In this document: one piece after another, positions 31,089 through 42,552 of the stretch
Numbering within the stretch: the stretch's first letter is position 1
Layout of the letters: every line of letters begins with the position of its first letter
Assembly: GCF_001625195.1 (NCBI RefSeq)
Contig: NC_054389.1
Coordinates: forward strand, 7,870,520-7,934,519
Length of the DNA: 64,000 bases
Source: Drechmeria coniospora
Lineage: Eukaryota; Ascomycota; Sordariomycetes; Hypocreales; Ophiocordycipitaceae
Direction: 5' to 3'
The notes under the pieces: model-generated
What the model was told of the DNA's origin: nothing
Seen by the model: only the letters and a program-made list of their open reading frames with translations
The model's database searches: none
Translations under genes and position numbers: made by a program

Positions 31089-32870
31089 ATCCGGCCCAGG
31101 ACGCCTGCTGCGGAAGGCATGCTGGTGGTGGGAGCAAGGGAACGAAGACAAGATATGATGTTTGCCCATGGCGGGGGAGTTGGGAGTGTTGGAGCCGAGC
31201 CGCATGATGAGACGAATAGGATGACCGAGTACATATTGCAAGTACATGGGATGCAAGCCCTTTATCTGACATGCGTCCACGACACTCTGTAGTTTTCAAC
31301 GACTTGAGCACGGCGGCACGAGGAGGAGGACTTGTGCGTGCACTCTGTACAATTATTTTCAAGAAAGTAATTACTTGCTGTACTGTAATTACTTGCTGTA
31401 CTGTAATTACTTGCTGTACTGTAATTAAGTACTCGGTACTGTAAGTACAGTACGGAGTACAACAAGCAAATTCGGAGTATGGAGTAATTACGGAGTACAG
31501 TACTGTACAACAAGCAATACCAGCAAGTGCACTTGCATAGGCAGAGTACTTCTTACGTAAGGATAGGTCCTGTGCCAGCAGCCATCCCAAGATACCATCA
31601 TACGGCCTCCACAGCCTCCGCGATAAGAGGGGAAACTTTTCCTGCCATTCACAAACACCTCATGTACATGTATTCCGTATCCGTAATTGTTTGTACTTAC
31701 AATGTGCATGCACAGTACGGAGTACGTACTTGTTTTCTCAAGTACACCCAAGTAAGTGCTTGCTTGTGGCGGAGAAGCACTTGCTGTAAAATACTTGGAA
31801 GCACGATACAGTGTGCGGAGTACAAAGTACTTACTTACAGATAAGTTCAATTACAGTGTACTTGTACCTAGTACACTAACTGCCAAGCGCTGTACGGAGT
31901 ACATGTACAACTAACTACCTCTTACACGCAATACAGCACACCTACCTTGGTAATAAACACCTACAACTACAGTACATACCTACCTGTAATAGTGCTTGCG
32001 AGTCCACACTTTACTGCGCCAGAGCTGTGCAGCAGGTACAAGTAGTTAGGCTGTACGGAGTACACCTACTAGGTACAGTCGTGCTGCATGCACACCTGTA
32101 CATTGCATCGTGCATCGTGCATCTTGATTCCTTTGCACCCATGACATCTCCAGCAGATGCAGAGCAATTGGCACTCCCTGCATGCAGGCGGTTGAGACGA
32201 AACGTTCCGCTTCGCGGCAACGTCCACGTCAGTGCTTGGTGCGGCTCCCATCGAGTACTGCGTGGGTGAGTGGTACTACTCGATGCTCCGTAAAGTACAT
32301 GCAGTAAAAGTATAATTCATGGAATTCCATGTACCTTTCTTAAGTACTCCGTACTGTACACCTGCATTGCACGTACGTTGTAATGCAGTACTGTACAGTA
32401 AGTACGGAGTACGGAGTGCGCTTTACTCAAGTACGTACATCCGCCATGACCCGTGCCCGAGTACCGAGGTGCAGGTACAAGTACATGCTGATAGCGAGTA
32501 CTTGCCAGTGCACGTACCTGGGTGTACACCTATAGCACTACCCACACTTTGTGACGGTACTTGCATACACCTACAGTACGTCTACACCTACGGCAAATGA
32601 ATACGAGTACGAGCAAGCGGCAGCGGGGTTGAGAAGCTTGCCCCGCAGCTGACCGGCGGGCACGGCCAGGCATGGTTGTCCATCTCGACAGGCATCTGCT
32701 CCTTGGCCACGACAGCATCGGCCACCACCAATGCTCATGTTCATGTTGTAGGTGTACTTTGCGTGCTGCGCATTCGTATACAAGTACTATATGTGCAGAT
32801 ACATGCATCGTCCGGCAGGTACATGCATCGTTCGGCAGGTACATGTAAGTACACCTACGCGGTGCATTTT
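31089..32870. repeat. GTAC-rich desert with an 18-nt micro-array
   Basis: GTAC-rich intergenic DNA between the small secreted protein gene and the permease. 'taattacttgctgtactg' repeats three and a half times at 31367-31427. Ordinary-composition patches (31060-31200, 31560-31680, 32110-32250, 32620-32730) contain no recognisable gene. Confidence 0.75.
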
Positions 32871-32924
32871 CTCGCTCGCTGCCATGGCAGTACCTTATCG
32901 GATCCTCCTTCCCTTTTTGTCTCT

Positions 32925-33256
32925 GCCCCCCCCCCCCCTCTCCTCCTCTTCTCCTCTCTCACTCACTCACTCACTCACTCTTTCGCTCTCTCGCTCTCTC
33001 GCTCTCTCTTCTTCACTCTCCGTGCCGACAACTTGCTTGGGCATCCCGTCGTTCGTCCTCCATCGCCCTCCTGCTCCTGCTCTTTCCATCGCCGCCGCCG
33101 CTTCTCGTGCCGGTGCCGGACACGAATCGTACTCCGGGCCGGGCCTTCGCCGCGGTCCCCTCCACTCGCACGCCTAGCCGGCCGACGGCTTGGTCATCTA
33201 GCCCTTCGACGCGGCCAGCGAGCCATCCGAGCCGAGACGGGCAGCAGGTGGCGAGG
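32925..33256 (+). promoter_or_regulatory. Pyrimidine-rich leader of the permease gene
   Basis: C-run at 32926-32938, then '(tcac)' repeated five to six times at 32957-32980, then 'cgctctct' repeats to about 33015. Long C/T stretches just upstream of the start are typical of highly expressed fungal genes. The GTAC-rich tract stops just before it. Confidence 0.55.
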
Positions 33257-34903
33257 ATGGAGAAGCACGAGAAAGGCGGGCTCGAGTGCTCGGCGAGCCA
33301 TGGCGACGACGTCGAGGCGACCCAGCCGCCGACGGGCACCGAGTTCAGCCTCGCCGGCCAGCACGACGAGCTCGCCCGCGGCCTCAAGAGCCGGCACATC
33401 CAGTTCCTCGCCCTCGGCGGCGCCATCGGCACGGGCCTCTTCGTCGGCTCGGGCGGCATCCTCAGCAGCACGGGCCCGGCGCCCCTCTTCATGGCCTACC
33501 TGTCCATGATGCTCATCGTCTGGGTCGTCATGAACAACCTCGCCGAGATGGTCGTCTACCTGCCCCTGCGCGGCATCACGGTGCCCTACTTTGTCGGCCG
33601 CTTCGTCGACCCGAGTCTGTCCTTTGCCTGCGGCTGGAACTACTGGTACGCCTACGCCATCCTCGTCGGCGCCGAGGCCTCGGCCGCCGGCATCGTCATC
33701 GAGTACTGGCAACTGCCCGTCAACATCGCCGTCTGGATCACCGTCGTGCTCGCCGTCATGCTGCTGCTCAACATCGTCGCCGTCGGCTACTTTGGCGAGG
33801 CCGAGTTTTGGTTCGCCAGCATCAAGCTCATCACCATCTGCGGCCTCATCATCCTCGGCATCGTCATCTTCTTCGGCGGCGCGCCCCGCCAGGACGGCGT
33901 CCTCGGCTTCCACTACTGGAACGCGCCCGGCGCCTTCGTCCAGTTCAAGGACGTGCCCGGCGGCGCCGGCCGCTTCCTCGGCTACTGGCACGCCTTTGTC
34001 AAGGCCGGCTTCGCCTTCATCACGTCGCCCGAGCTCATCGCCATCGCCGCCGGCGAGGCGGTGGCGCCGCGCCGCAACATCCCCAAGGCGGCTCGCCGCT
34101 TCGTCTGGCGCCTCGCCGTCTTCTACGGCCTCTCGTCGCTCATCATCGGCATCCTCGTGCCCTCGGACGAGCCGACGCTGCTCGGCAAGGCCAACGCGAG
34201 CGCCTCGCCCTTTGTCATCGGCATCACGCGCGTCGGCATCCCCGCCCTCAACCACATCATCAACGCCGCCATCCTCACGTCGGCCTGGTCGGCCGGCAAC
34301 TCGTTCCTCTACTCGGGCAGCCGCGTCCTGTACTCCATGTCCCTCACGGGCCAGGCGCCCGCCTGCTTCGCCGCGACGAACCGCAACGGCGTGCCCTACC
34401 TCGCCGTCCTCTTCACCTGGTCCATCGGCCTGCTGGCCTACCTCAACGTGTCCAACACGGGCGCCGTCGTCTTCAACTGGTTCGTCAGCATCTCGACGAC
34501 GTCGGGCTTCATCGCCTGGATCGCCGTCATGGTCACCTACCTGCGCTTCCGCCGCGCCATGGAGTTCAACCGACTGCTCGACGCCCTGCCCTACAGGACG
34601 GCGCTGCAGCCGTACGCGACGTACGCGGCCGTCGTCGTCGTGCTCCTGCTCACCCTCACCAACGGCTTCCACACCTTTATGCCCTCGTTTGCCGTCAAGG
34701 ACTTTGTCGCCTCGTACGTCACCCTGCCCATCTTCCTCGGCCTCTACCTCGGCCACAAGCTGTGGTTCCGCACGCCGCTCTGCATTCCCGTCGACCAGAT
34801 CGACGCCATCTCCGGCAAGAAGGAGATGGACGAGCTCGAGGCGACGGACAAGGAACGCGTGCCGAGGAACTGGATGCAGAAGATGTGGTACTGGGTCGCC
34901 TGA
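33257..34903 (+). CDS. Amino-acid permease (APC superfamily, YAT type)
   Basis: Proton-coupled plasma-membrane amino-acid importer. Single exon, 548 aa, the usual length for the yeast/fungal amino-acid transporter family. A hydrophilic N-terminus of about 45 residues precedes TM1, which holds the family signature 'FLALGGAIGTGLFVGSGG'. About twelve hydrophobic segments follow. The family phrases 'GWNYWYAYAILVGAEASAAG' and 'SPELIAIAAGEAVAPRRNIP' are present, with 'SAGNSFLYSGSRVLYSM' in the second half. The C-terminal tail is short and acidic, with aromatic end 'KMWYWVA'. Substrate cannot be read from sequence; general, proline or dicarboxylic subtypes are all possible. The ATG at 33257 is the first that precedes the family region. 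Confidence 0.93.
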   Translation: MEKHEKGGLECSASHGDDVEATQPPTGTEFSLAGQHDELARGLKSRHIQFLALGGAIGTGLFVGSGGILSSTGPAPLFMAYLSMMLIVWVVMNNLAEMVVYLPLRGITVPYFVGRFVDPSLSFACGWNYWYAYAILVGAEASAAGIVIEYWQLPVNIAVWITVVLAVMLLLNIVAVGYFGEAEFWFASIKLITICGLIILGIVIFFGGAPRQDGVLGFHYWNAPGAFVQFKDVPGGAGRFLGYWHAFVKAGFAFITSPELIAIAAGEAVAPRRNIPKAARRFVWRLAVFYGLSSLIIGILVPSDEPTLLGKANASASPFVIGITRVGIPALNHIINAAILTSAWSAGNSFLYSGSRVLYSMSLTGQAPACFAATNRNGVPYLAVLFTWSIGLLAYLNVSNTGAVVFNWFVSISTTSGFIAWIAVMVTYLRFRRAMEFNRLLDALPYRTALQPYATYAAVVVVLLLTLTNGFHTFMPSFAVKDFVASYVTLPIFLGLYLGHKLWFRTPLCIPVDQIDAISGKKEMDELEATDKERVPRNWMQKMWYWVA

Positions 34904-36090
34904 GCGGCGGCGGCCGCGGGGACGGCGTGCCGGAGCGTCCGGAGCGAGCGCCCACGGGAGCGCGCGGCACGGCTCGGCCGAGGACGATGTGCGCGTGGGC
35001 CTGGCCCGACGCGTGGTTGATACCCAGCATAGAAGCTTTTTTTTATGCCATTTTACCCGAGCAACTCGACGACGCCACCACCTCGACGGCATGCCCGTGC
35101 GTGACGTCATGACTCTCGCCATCGCACCCTCCTCTCCTCCGGCCGACGTGACTGATGGACGCAAAAGGGAGCGCGTCGGCGACGGGCGCGCACGGGGATC
35201 GGCCGACGATCGGCGGCAGATCGGCGGCGGGTCGGCGGCCTCGTCGGTCACGTACGATGCGACATTCGTCGGTCCACATTCCAGCCCGACGGCTCCTCCA
35301 CCCGAAGCGGAGGAGGTCGGTCTTGCCCAGGTGCCACCGCCTACGGAGGGAGGCCTCGGCGCAAGCGCACTCGTAGGTGCGACACGCCGAGGCGCCTGGT
35401 GGCACGTCGGAACATGAATAAACGCAGTCGGCCGACGGTAGAACAACAGGCGCGTAACCCGTCTCGCCGACCGTCTGTTTCTCCTGGCGACATAAACAGG
35501 GCCAACTCGTGGCGTGTTTCGACGACGCGCACCGAAGGCGTCTTCCCAACACTCGACGCCCTCGCCCCCGGGGAGCGGTACGAGTCTCTAGCATGGGGCG
35601 ACATGTCGCATCCGAAGGAGACGGGCCATCCCATAAGCTTACTTTTCCGCTTGGTCGATGTGTGGCGTGCGTGCCACGTCCATGTACAGGCACCGATGGG
35701 CGAGCATGCGCACTCGTCGGAGTGCATGCAGGCGCTCCTAGTCGTGCGAGGACGAGAAGCCTGCCGTGTCAGAGGAGAAGGACGGGCTTCTTGGCCCAAC
35801 TGCTTCATCGCCGTTTCAGAACAACAGGTTTTGCCCCTGCAAGCGCCCCTTGCCGCCGCCCGTCGGACCAGGTCACGGGGACGTCGATGCCCTTCCTCGG
35901 AGGGAAGGGAAAAGGGCGTGCGAGGAGAGGTCGCCAACGGCCTCCTTATTCTTCGTTCGACATGGCGAATATGCCATGATGAGTGCCGTGCCATGACCGT
36001 GGCCATGGAAGGGATTTCGAGTTGTTGATCCGGGACGAGAGGCGGCAGTCGAATGCGGGAAAGTGCCAGGAACAGACTCTTGGCTGGCGG
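34904..36090. other. Intergenic with overlapping long frames
   Basis: 35399-36028 (+) and 35341-36006 (-) are both open for over 200 codons and overlap almost completely. Neither has a recognised domain, and the plus frame has no ATG until 35414. GC-rich DNA often gives such pairs; no gene is called. The permease 3' end is likely near the T-run at 35038-35045. Confidence 0.4.
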
Positions 36091-38300
36091 GGCGGGTGGA
36101 AGCAGAAGTACAGTAAGTAATCACTGTAGTTGCAAGTACTTGCTTGTACAAGGGCATGTACATGTACGGAGTAGGTACGGAGTAAGTACGGAAGTATGGA
36201 GTGCCGAATACGGAGTACTGTACTTGTGATTAGGTTGCACTTGCGGGGACGGAGAAAGTACCCAAGCGCTTGCGTACGAGTAACAGAACGACGTGGACGG
36301 AGTACTTGCAAGTACAGTACAAGCACAAGTACATGTACATGTACATGTAGGTGTACAGTATGTATGTACTTACAGTAAGTGTTCTGTTCGGAGTACAGTT
36401 ACAGTAAGTGAGAACGGCCGAGAGGTGTGCGGCGTGCGGGGCTCCCAGCCCCCGTGTCCAATCAAGGGCGATCGGGAAATTGCTCACATTGAATTCATTT
36501 AATCTCAAACGGTAACCTGCGGGGCAGGCGCCGACCAGCAGGTGCAGCGGCCGTACTACCCATTAGGTGCCTAGTGCGGAAGCCTCAACGTGACCATGTA
36601 CATGCATGCCATGTAATATAGTGCCTATTCTGGAATAGGCCGACCGTGTGGCGCGCAGGAAGCAATCGCCGTCAGTGCCACGAATCGCTCCTGCCCTTGT
36701 CCAAGCAAGGAGGCTATTCGAGGGGAGTCACGGTGCCTCGGTGTACGGAGTACTTGTAGAATGCTTGCAAGTACTTGCTCCGTAATGTACAACTAGTTGC
36801 AAGTGTAGGTGTGCTTACATGTAGGGAGTGCATGTACTCCGTTCGAGTGCACTTCAAGTGCTCCGTACTCTGTACTTATTTCTTGTCTTGCAGCAATTCA
36901 ACTGCTCCGTACTCTGTACTGATTTCCTGTCTTGCAATACTTCAACTGCTCCGTACTCTGTAACTTCCTGTCCACGGCACTTGAACTGCTCCGTACTCCG
37001 TACATGGTTTAGCGGTGCAAGATCCTGTGCAAGTACTTGACTGTACTTACTTGCAGCCCAAGTCACAATAGCCGCCGAGTGAAACAGCAGACAATGGTCA
37101 AGCGACCAGGGATGGCACGGCACAATCCATCGCGTCAGGGCGAGCCAGCGCCTTTGCGACAATGAGGCGAATGTCCAGTGCACCCTGTACGGGGAATACT
37201 TGCACGTCGGTGTGCTTGCCGCAAATTCATATCCACGGTTACTTGCACGTTCACGTACAAGTGCATGTGCGTAGCTGCACGTGCATGTACAGTACGAGTA
37301 ATACAGCGGACAAGCAGTGCTTATACAACTGTAGGTGGAGGTGTACTCCGTACTTGCTCCGTACTTGGTTGTATTTGTACAGTACAGTACAGGTAATCTG
37401 TCGCGCAAGTATTTGTACCTGTACTTTGCACCCTTGTGGATGCAGTAATACCCAAGTACGGAAGCAAGTGTTAATAATATTATTACATGTACGACGTAAC
37501 TATGTCCATCTGATATCAGTACCTGTACATGTACAGTACATGTAGTTGTACGAGTAATTTCTGTATTGTAAGCTGTACTCCGTATTTGCACTCTGTACTA
37601 CTTACTGGTACTCCGTCCACCTGTAGCACATTGTACAGTACGTGTAAGTAGTGCTCCATACTACCACGCTGGACGAATACGTGTACTTACTAGGTACTTG
37701 AGCCGAAGCGCGCCTCGCACTCCGCACAGGTGCACGGGTACCTGGAGAAGCTGATGGCATGGTACTTACACTACTTTCCAGTACGAACGGAGTACTAACT
37801 GTATTACTTGTGTACGGAGTATTTGGTCACGATGTATCGTTACCTTCGTACCTTTTCACCGTATTTCGTTTGGCCATTGCGTACGGAGTGGTAGCAATAC
37901 TGTACGGAGTGCGGAGTATGGAGTACGGAGTAAGTACTGTACATGTACTCTGCATGTTAATTACATGTAATTACTGTACTTGCATGTACCGAGTACGGAA
38001 GCACGCCATGCTTGTACACCCTGGTAGATTCGAGAACAAAGTGGACGGGTAAGAAAAAAGGGCGTGCCACCTTCAGCCCAAAGCTGCCTAGCGTGCGCTG
38101 ATGTTATTGACTAGCCCCTGGCCGCTGCAGTCATTGTTCGGGAGACGGCAGGGTACGTATCACTCGTGTACAGCGACTTGCCCGCCCACCTGCTCGTGCG
38201 GGTGACTGAAAGTACAGGTACATGCCTGCTTACTTGTACACGGTACACATGCAGGTACCGGGCACATGTAAAGTGGCTAGTGCGAACTAGGGGTGGGCAC
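36091..38300. repeat. GTAC-rich tract with a 44-nt array
   Basis: Dense GTAC/'cggagtac' sequence with no supported gene. A short tandem array at 36859-37003 has units starting 'tgctccgtactctgtact' with spacing 44, 44 and 40 nt, each ending in a 'cttgcaa' or similar phrase and 'ttcaac'. Ordinary-composition patches occur at about 36420-36740 and 37060-37180. Confidence 0.75.
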
Positions 38301-38439
38301 CGACCAAGCTCCTGCCCAGTCCGCCTGTTTCTAGTCAACGAGGGCTTACGGGTACTTGGTGGTACCTGTCACCCGTCGGCCCAAGTATTATTGTCTGCCA
38401 CTATTATTCCGCAGCCTGGGCTGGGCGCTTGCCGTCGTC

Positions 38440-38930
38440 GGCCCTTCTTGCCCAGCCAGCCCTCCTTCTTGTCTCGCACCTCCTCCTCCTCCTTCTTCTC
38501 TGTAACACAACTCTCCCCTCTCCTTATTCTGGCACCAAACAGGACTTCGTTGGCAGAGTCCGCTCGTGCGTCTGACGTTTCAAATTATTCCCACGAGACC
38601 CTCGCTCTCGTTCCGTCTGCCGCTCCTTCACACCCGCTAGCGAGCTTGCGCCGTCGACGTCGCCGCTGCCGAAGGAACAAAACCTCGGACGATCCCTCTC
38701 GAAACAAAAGACTGGTTCTTGCCAAGCAACATCTCCATTCATCACAGCCGAACCCATCGCCGCTCTTTTCATCTACCTCTCCCTGCCTCGATCACGACGA
38801 CACTTGAACTCGAATCACGACGTCAACTCGCCTACGCACCAGCCAACAGCTAGCTAGCCATCGATCCAACCGCATCCAACCGCATCCAACCACATCCAGC
38901 CCAAGCCTGAAGCACGCAGACAGCAGCAGA
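38440..38930 (+). promoter_or_regulatory. Pyrimidine-rich promoter/leader of the GPI protein gene
   Basis: C/T-rich plus strand from about 38450 ('cctcctcctcctccttctt') continuing to the ATG, with 'ccaaccgcatccaaccgcat' repeated around 38868-38895. No competing gene. A long leader is likely. Confidence 0.5.
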
Positions 38931-39287
38931 ATGCATCTATCCGCCCTTTTCCTCGCCGCCCTGCCGGCTCTCGCCCTCGGCCAGGACCCGTCGTCTAGCT
39001 CGTCGAGCACCTTGTACTCGATGCAAACCTCGACCATGATCATGACCAAGACCGTCACCCTCGTCAGGGCCCATACGGTGACGGCCTCGCTGAACTCGAC
39101 GACCGCCGGCTTCGCCACAGGCACCATCGGCTCGACGGCGTACCACTCCTTCAAGACCGAGTCCCCGATCCTCGCGCCGTCCACCGTCCCCTCCAAGGGC
39201 CCCACGAGCGCCGCCGTCGCCCTCGACGCGAGCAAGATGGCCCTCGCCGCCGTCGCCGGCATCGTCGCCGTCGCCGCCGTCATGTAG
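38931..39287 (+). CDS. Small GPI-anchored Ser/Thr-rich surface protein
   Basis: Single exon, 118 aa. A clear signal peptide ('MHLSALFLAALPALALG') is followed by a short mature chain rich in Ser and Thr, suited to O-mannosylation, with one N-glycosylation sequon ('LNSTTA'). A C-terminal hydrophobic stretch ('MALAAVAGIVAVAAVM') with no charged tail is the typical GPI-attachment signal. It has no cysteine in the mature part. Such proteins sit on the plasma membrane or cell wall. There is no enzyme domain and the family is not named. A strong pyrimidine-rich leader suggests good expression. Confidence 0.8.
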   Translation: MHLSALFLAALPALALGQDPSSSSSSTLYSMQTSTMIMTKTVTLVRAHTVTASLNSTTAGFATGTIGSTAYHSFKTESPILAPSTVPSKGPTSAAVALDASKMALAAVAGIVAVAAVM

Positions 39288-40860
39288 GGCCTTGCCGCCG
39301 GGCCACGGCGCCAGGAGGGGACGAGACCTGGGCGCGAAGAGAGAGGATGCCTCGGGCACCCTCGCGACGACGACGCGAGCACGCTCGCACCACAACCACG
39401 ACACTGCACCACGCCGCACCGCGCGGCACCCCCTTTCCTTTGTCCACTTTACTTCCTTCCGGCCTCGCGCCCTTATTCTTCTGGCAAGACATCGACGATC
39501 ATGACGAAACTTCGACGACTCCTCTAGACCGAGCCTTTCACTTGCCCACGCTCATCTACCGTTGCGACAGCTTCGGCCCTGGACGCCGCCGAAAGCGACG
39601 CTCGCCTCGGCGGATGAGCGTATCGACCATCTACATCTCCACAAGTCACCTTTGACGGCCGAACTCGAGCCCACCTTGGGCCGCCATCGCCGCGGCCATG
39701 CGGACGCGAGCCTCTTCGGTCCTTCCACCGGCGGGCACGGCACCTCGCGCGCGTCGACTGCGCTGCACCGGGAGCCGGGACCTCGCTCCTCTTTTCTCTT
39801 GCACATGATTCTTCTCACTTGGACGCGCCGTCCGGACGCTTCACGACCAGCCATGCGTGCCCGCTCTTGGACGTGGTTGCATCCGGCCACCGATGCTCAC
39901 ACCTACGGCACGGGCCACACGTCCAAGGCGGCACGCATCGCCGGCTCTGTCGAGACGCACTCGATGTCAAGCCTCCGGGAGCTGTCTGGGCGGCGCGCAG
40001 TGTACGTGCTCGCCGGCTGGGACATTCATCACTCTTCGCCCTTTCTTCTTTCTTCTCGACGCAACTTTTGCACGTCTTCGCCCGGGGCACCCCCTGCGTG
40101 CTGGGGCGAGTCTAGGCGTCGACGGCGGAGATGCTCGAGCACGAAGCAAGGATGGAACCTTGTCTATTTTCTTTCGACATATCAGGAACGATTTTTTTGT
40201 AATAATTCTATTCTGGCGGTGATACCCTTTCGGACCATGTACGGGGGAAGGTCCGGGGTTGCTCGGCCATTCGGGTCACCCGCTCCTGTGAAGGAGCGAG
40301 CGAGTCCTGGACGCCGCGCCACGCCTCGGACGGTTTTTTTGTCGGCGAGGGAAGCGGAATATGGGGTCAATTTTCCCTTGACCGGAGCCGGAGTCCATTC
40401 GATGAGTGGTCGACGACGGTCCCGCGGTCAAGGGAGAATGCCTCGCTTAGATCAGTCGAACGATGCACGTCAACTTGGGCCGAGCCGGATAGGGGCCACG
40501 GCCGAAGCCATCGTATTCTGATCGCAATTCAACGCAATTCGTTCCACAGCTGGTGCCTCTTGCTCATCCTGACGAACAACCGCGTGCTAAGACTCGCCAT
40601 GGGAGCGGTGCGAAGTGGGAGAAGCAACCACGGCGGGCCACCCTGACGCGACCAGTGCGCATCGGCGGCGTCGGCCGAGGAATGCTTCCGCCTGCGAGGG
40701 CGAGACTTGGGGCCATACACGACATGACGATTGCCGTAGAATCCTTGACCTATCACGCGGGGGGATGGTGTTTGAAAGTGACCAGCGCTGTTTCGTTGTT
40801 TTGAAACGACTCCCGCCAGTGGCCCAAAGTCAACTTACGGCGCAAGCCCCAAGAGGCGCA
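39288..40860. other. Intergenic
   Basis: The first few hundred bases are probably the 3' UTR of the GPI protein. A frame of 319 codons (39562-40521, +) starts with TTG, is Arg/Ser-rich and has no conserved-looking segment, so it is not called. Nothing else is supported. Confidence 0.45.
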
Positions 40861-42150
40861 GTCGTACAGTAATAATAGTAATAATTCCTAATTTCGGAAC
40901 AATCACTCCGTATTACTCCGCTCCATACTTGCAAGGAGGCGTGCACCCAAGCATTACTTACTGTACTTGTGCTCTAGCCGTAGAGAGGTAGAGATGGCGT
41001 CTCCTTTCACCACAGGCACTTGCCGCTATGCCGTTTTGAGGAACAAGAGGGTGGTGCGCCACACCCTGCCAGCAAGCCAAGCTGACGATGCAGAGGAGCA
41101 AGGTTGGATGCGGCACACTCGTCGATATCGATGCTGAATTTTCCACTTGCGAGATACGAACGGGAGCCGCTTGAACGATGGTGCGTATATCGAGCGCTCC
41201 CTCGGTGGGTGCAAGCAGATGGTGCACGTACAGCGTATTCGATGCCGGATCTGCCTTTGGTTTCAATCTCGAGGTTTGCATCGTCCTGGCCCCTGCCACC
41301 GCAACTGGAGAGAATCGACAGACACCGATGGCAAGGTGCTCGAGGTCACTCATCGGCATCCCATATGACCAGATAGAGTACAACATGAACAGCTGCGTAG
41401 CGCACAGTAGAAGAAAGTAAGTATTCGCTTGCACGTGTGGTCGATGGTATGGCGGACAGTGGTGTCGAGGACCGTCTCCCATTGCGGCGATGCTCATTGG
41501 ACAGGAGGTTGACATGGCATGTACAGTGGGAGGGCAGAAAGGATTTAACCCGGCGAAAGTCACTTTTCTTCCAGTTTCCATGGGCAAGTTACTTGACCGG
41601 CGATAAAGACATTCATTAAGCACTGCACCCGTACGGAGTAAGTATTACTCTGCGTACCGTCCTTGCAAGGTACTTTTGCCACAGTGCTGTACTTTGCTAC
41701 AGTACTGTACTAGGTACTTTTGCTCCAGCGCGGTACATGTGCCAGAGCACTGTCCTTGTGCCAGAGTACTGTCCCTGTGCCAGAGTACTGTCCTTGTGCC
41801 AGAGTACTGTCCTTGTCCGCTAGGTACTAATTACTAGGGGGAGTACTGTACAGTACTTGTGCTAGAGTACTGTCCTTGTGCTAGATGGAGTACTGTCCTT
41901 GTCCTACTGTAGAGTGCTGTACTTGTGCTACTGTAGAGCGCTGTACTTCTGCTAGAGTGCTGTCCTTGTGCTGCAGTGCTGTACTGTGCCGTGGTACTAT
42001 ACTTGTGCCGCAATACCGTACTCTACTCCGTACTACTTACCTCCGTAGTTGCACTCGTGCACAGTACACCAATGTACTCCGTACTCTACTCTACAAGCAC
42101 TTGTGCTGCCGCTGCCGCAGTAATACTCCAAATACAGGGTAATCAATGAT
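40861..42150. repeat. GTAC-containing tract with 'gagtactgtccttgtgcca' array
   Basis: GTAC phrases at 40861-40980 and 41620-42110. Between about 41662 and 41990, units of about 20 nt ('gagtactgtccttgtgcca' and variants) repeat more than ten times. The central part (41000-41600) has ordinary composition; a 207-codon minus-strand frame from 41581 lies there but lacks the local codon bias. The interval 42150-42552 is the LIP5 promoter side. Confidence 0.75.
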
Positions 42151-42552
42151 ACAACTCCACTGGGGGCCTCCGGCCAGCGGCTCGGCCAAGTTCGGCGGGT
42201 GGCCCGGCTCCGTACTTGTGTAGTGGGGTGACAAAAGTGTCGATTCCCTTCGTAGTGGTGGCGCAACCAAAATTGAATCGTCATTTTTGTCTTGCGACTG
42301 TACCTGCTTCCGCGTTAAGCCGGTCGCGTTCGGGTCATTGTAATTACGCACCCGTAGCACGCTGGGTGGGCGGCTGCTAGCGCTCGTCGTCCTCGTGATT
42401 TTGCCGCCTCAATCAATGACTTTTGCACCACCGCACAACGTCGCCCACGCAAAGAGGGCAAACACGCTCGCCGAGTCGCCTCTCTCCCCTCCCGCCCATC
42501 ATCAGGCCGAGCTCGCCGTGGCCGATTGATCATCTCCTCGGTCGTGGCATCC

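Noticed and set aside
33194..35446. 750-codon minus-strand frame opposite the permease
   Set aside because: Shadow of the permease gene: composition is acidic low-complexity (Asp/Glu/Gly) as expected of the antisense of C-ending codons.
35341..36028. Overlapping open frames over 200 codons on both strands
   Set aside because: Mutually overlapping, no recognisable domain, and GC-rich sequence makes long chance frames likely. Left as intergenic.
39562..40521. 319-codon plus-strand open frame
   Set aside because: Begins with TTG, is Arg/Ser-rich, has no motif and no C/G-ending codon bias comparable with the real genes; follows the 3' UTR of the GPI protein.
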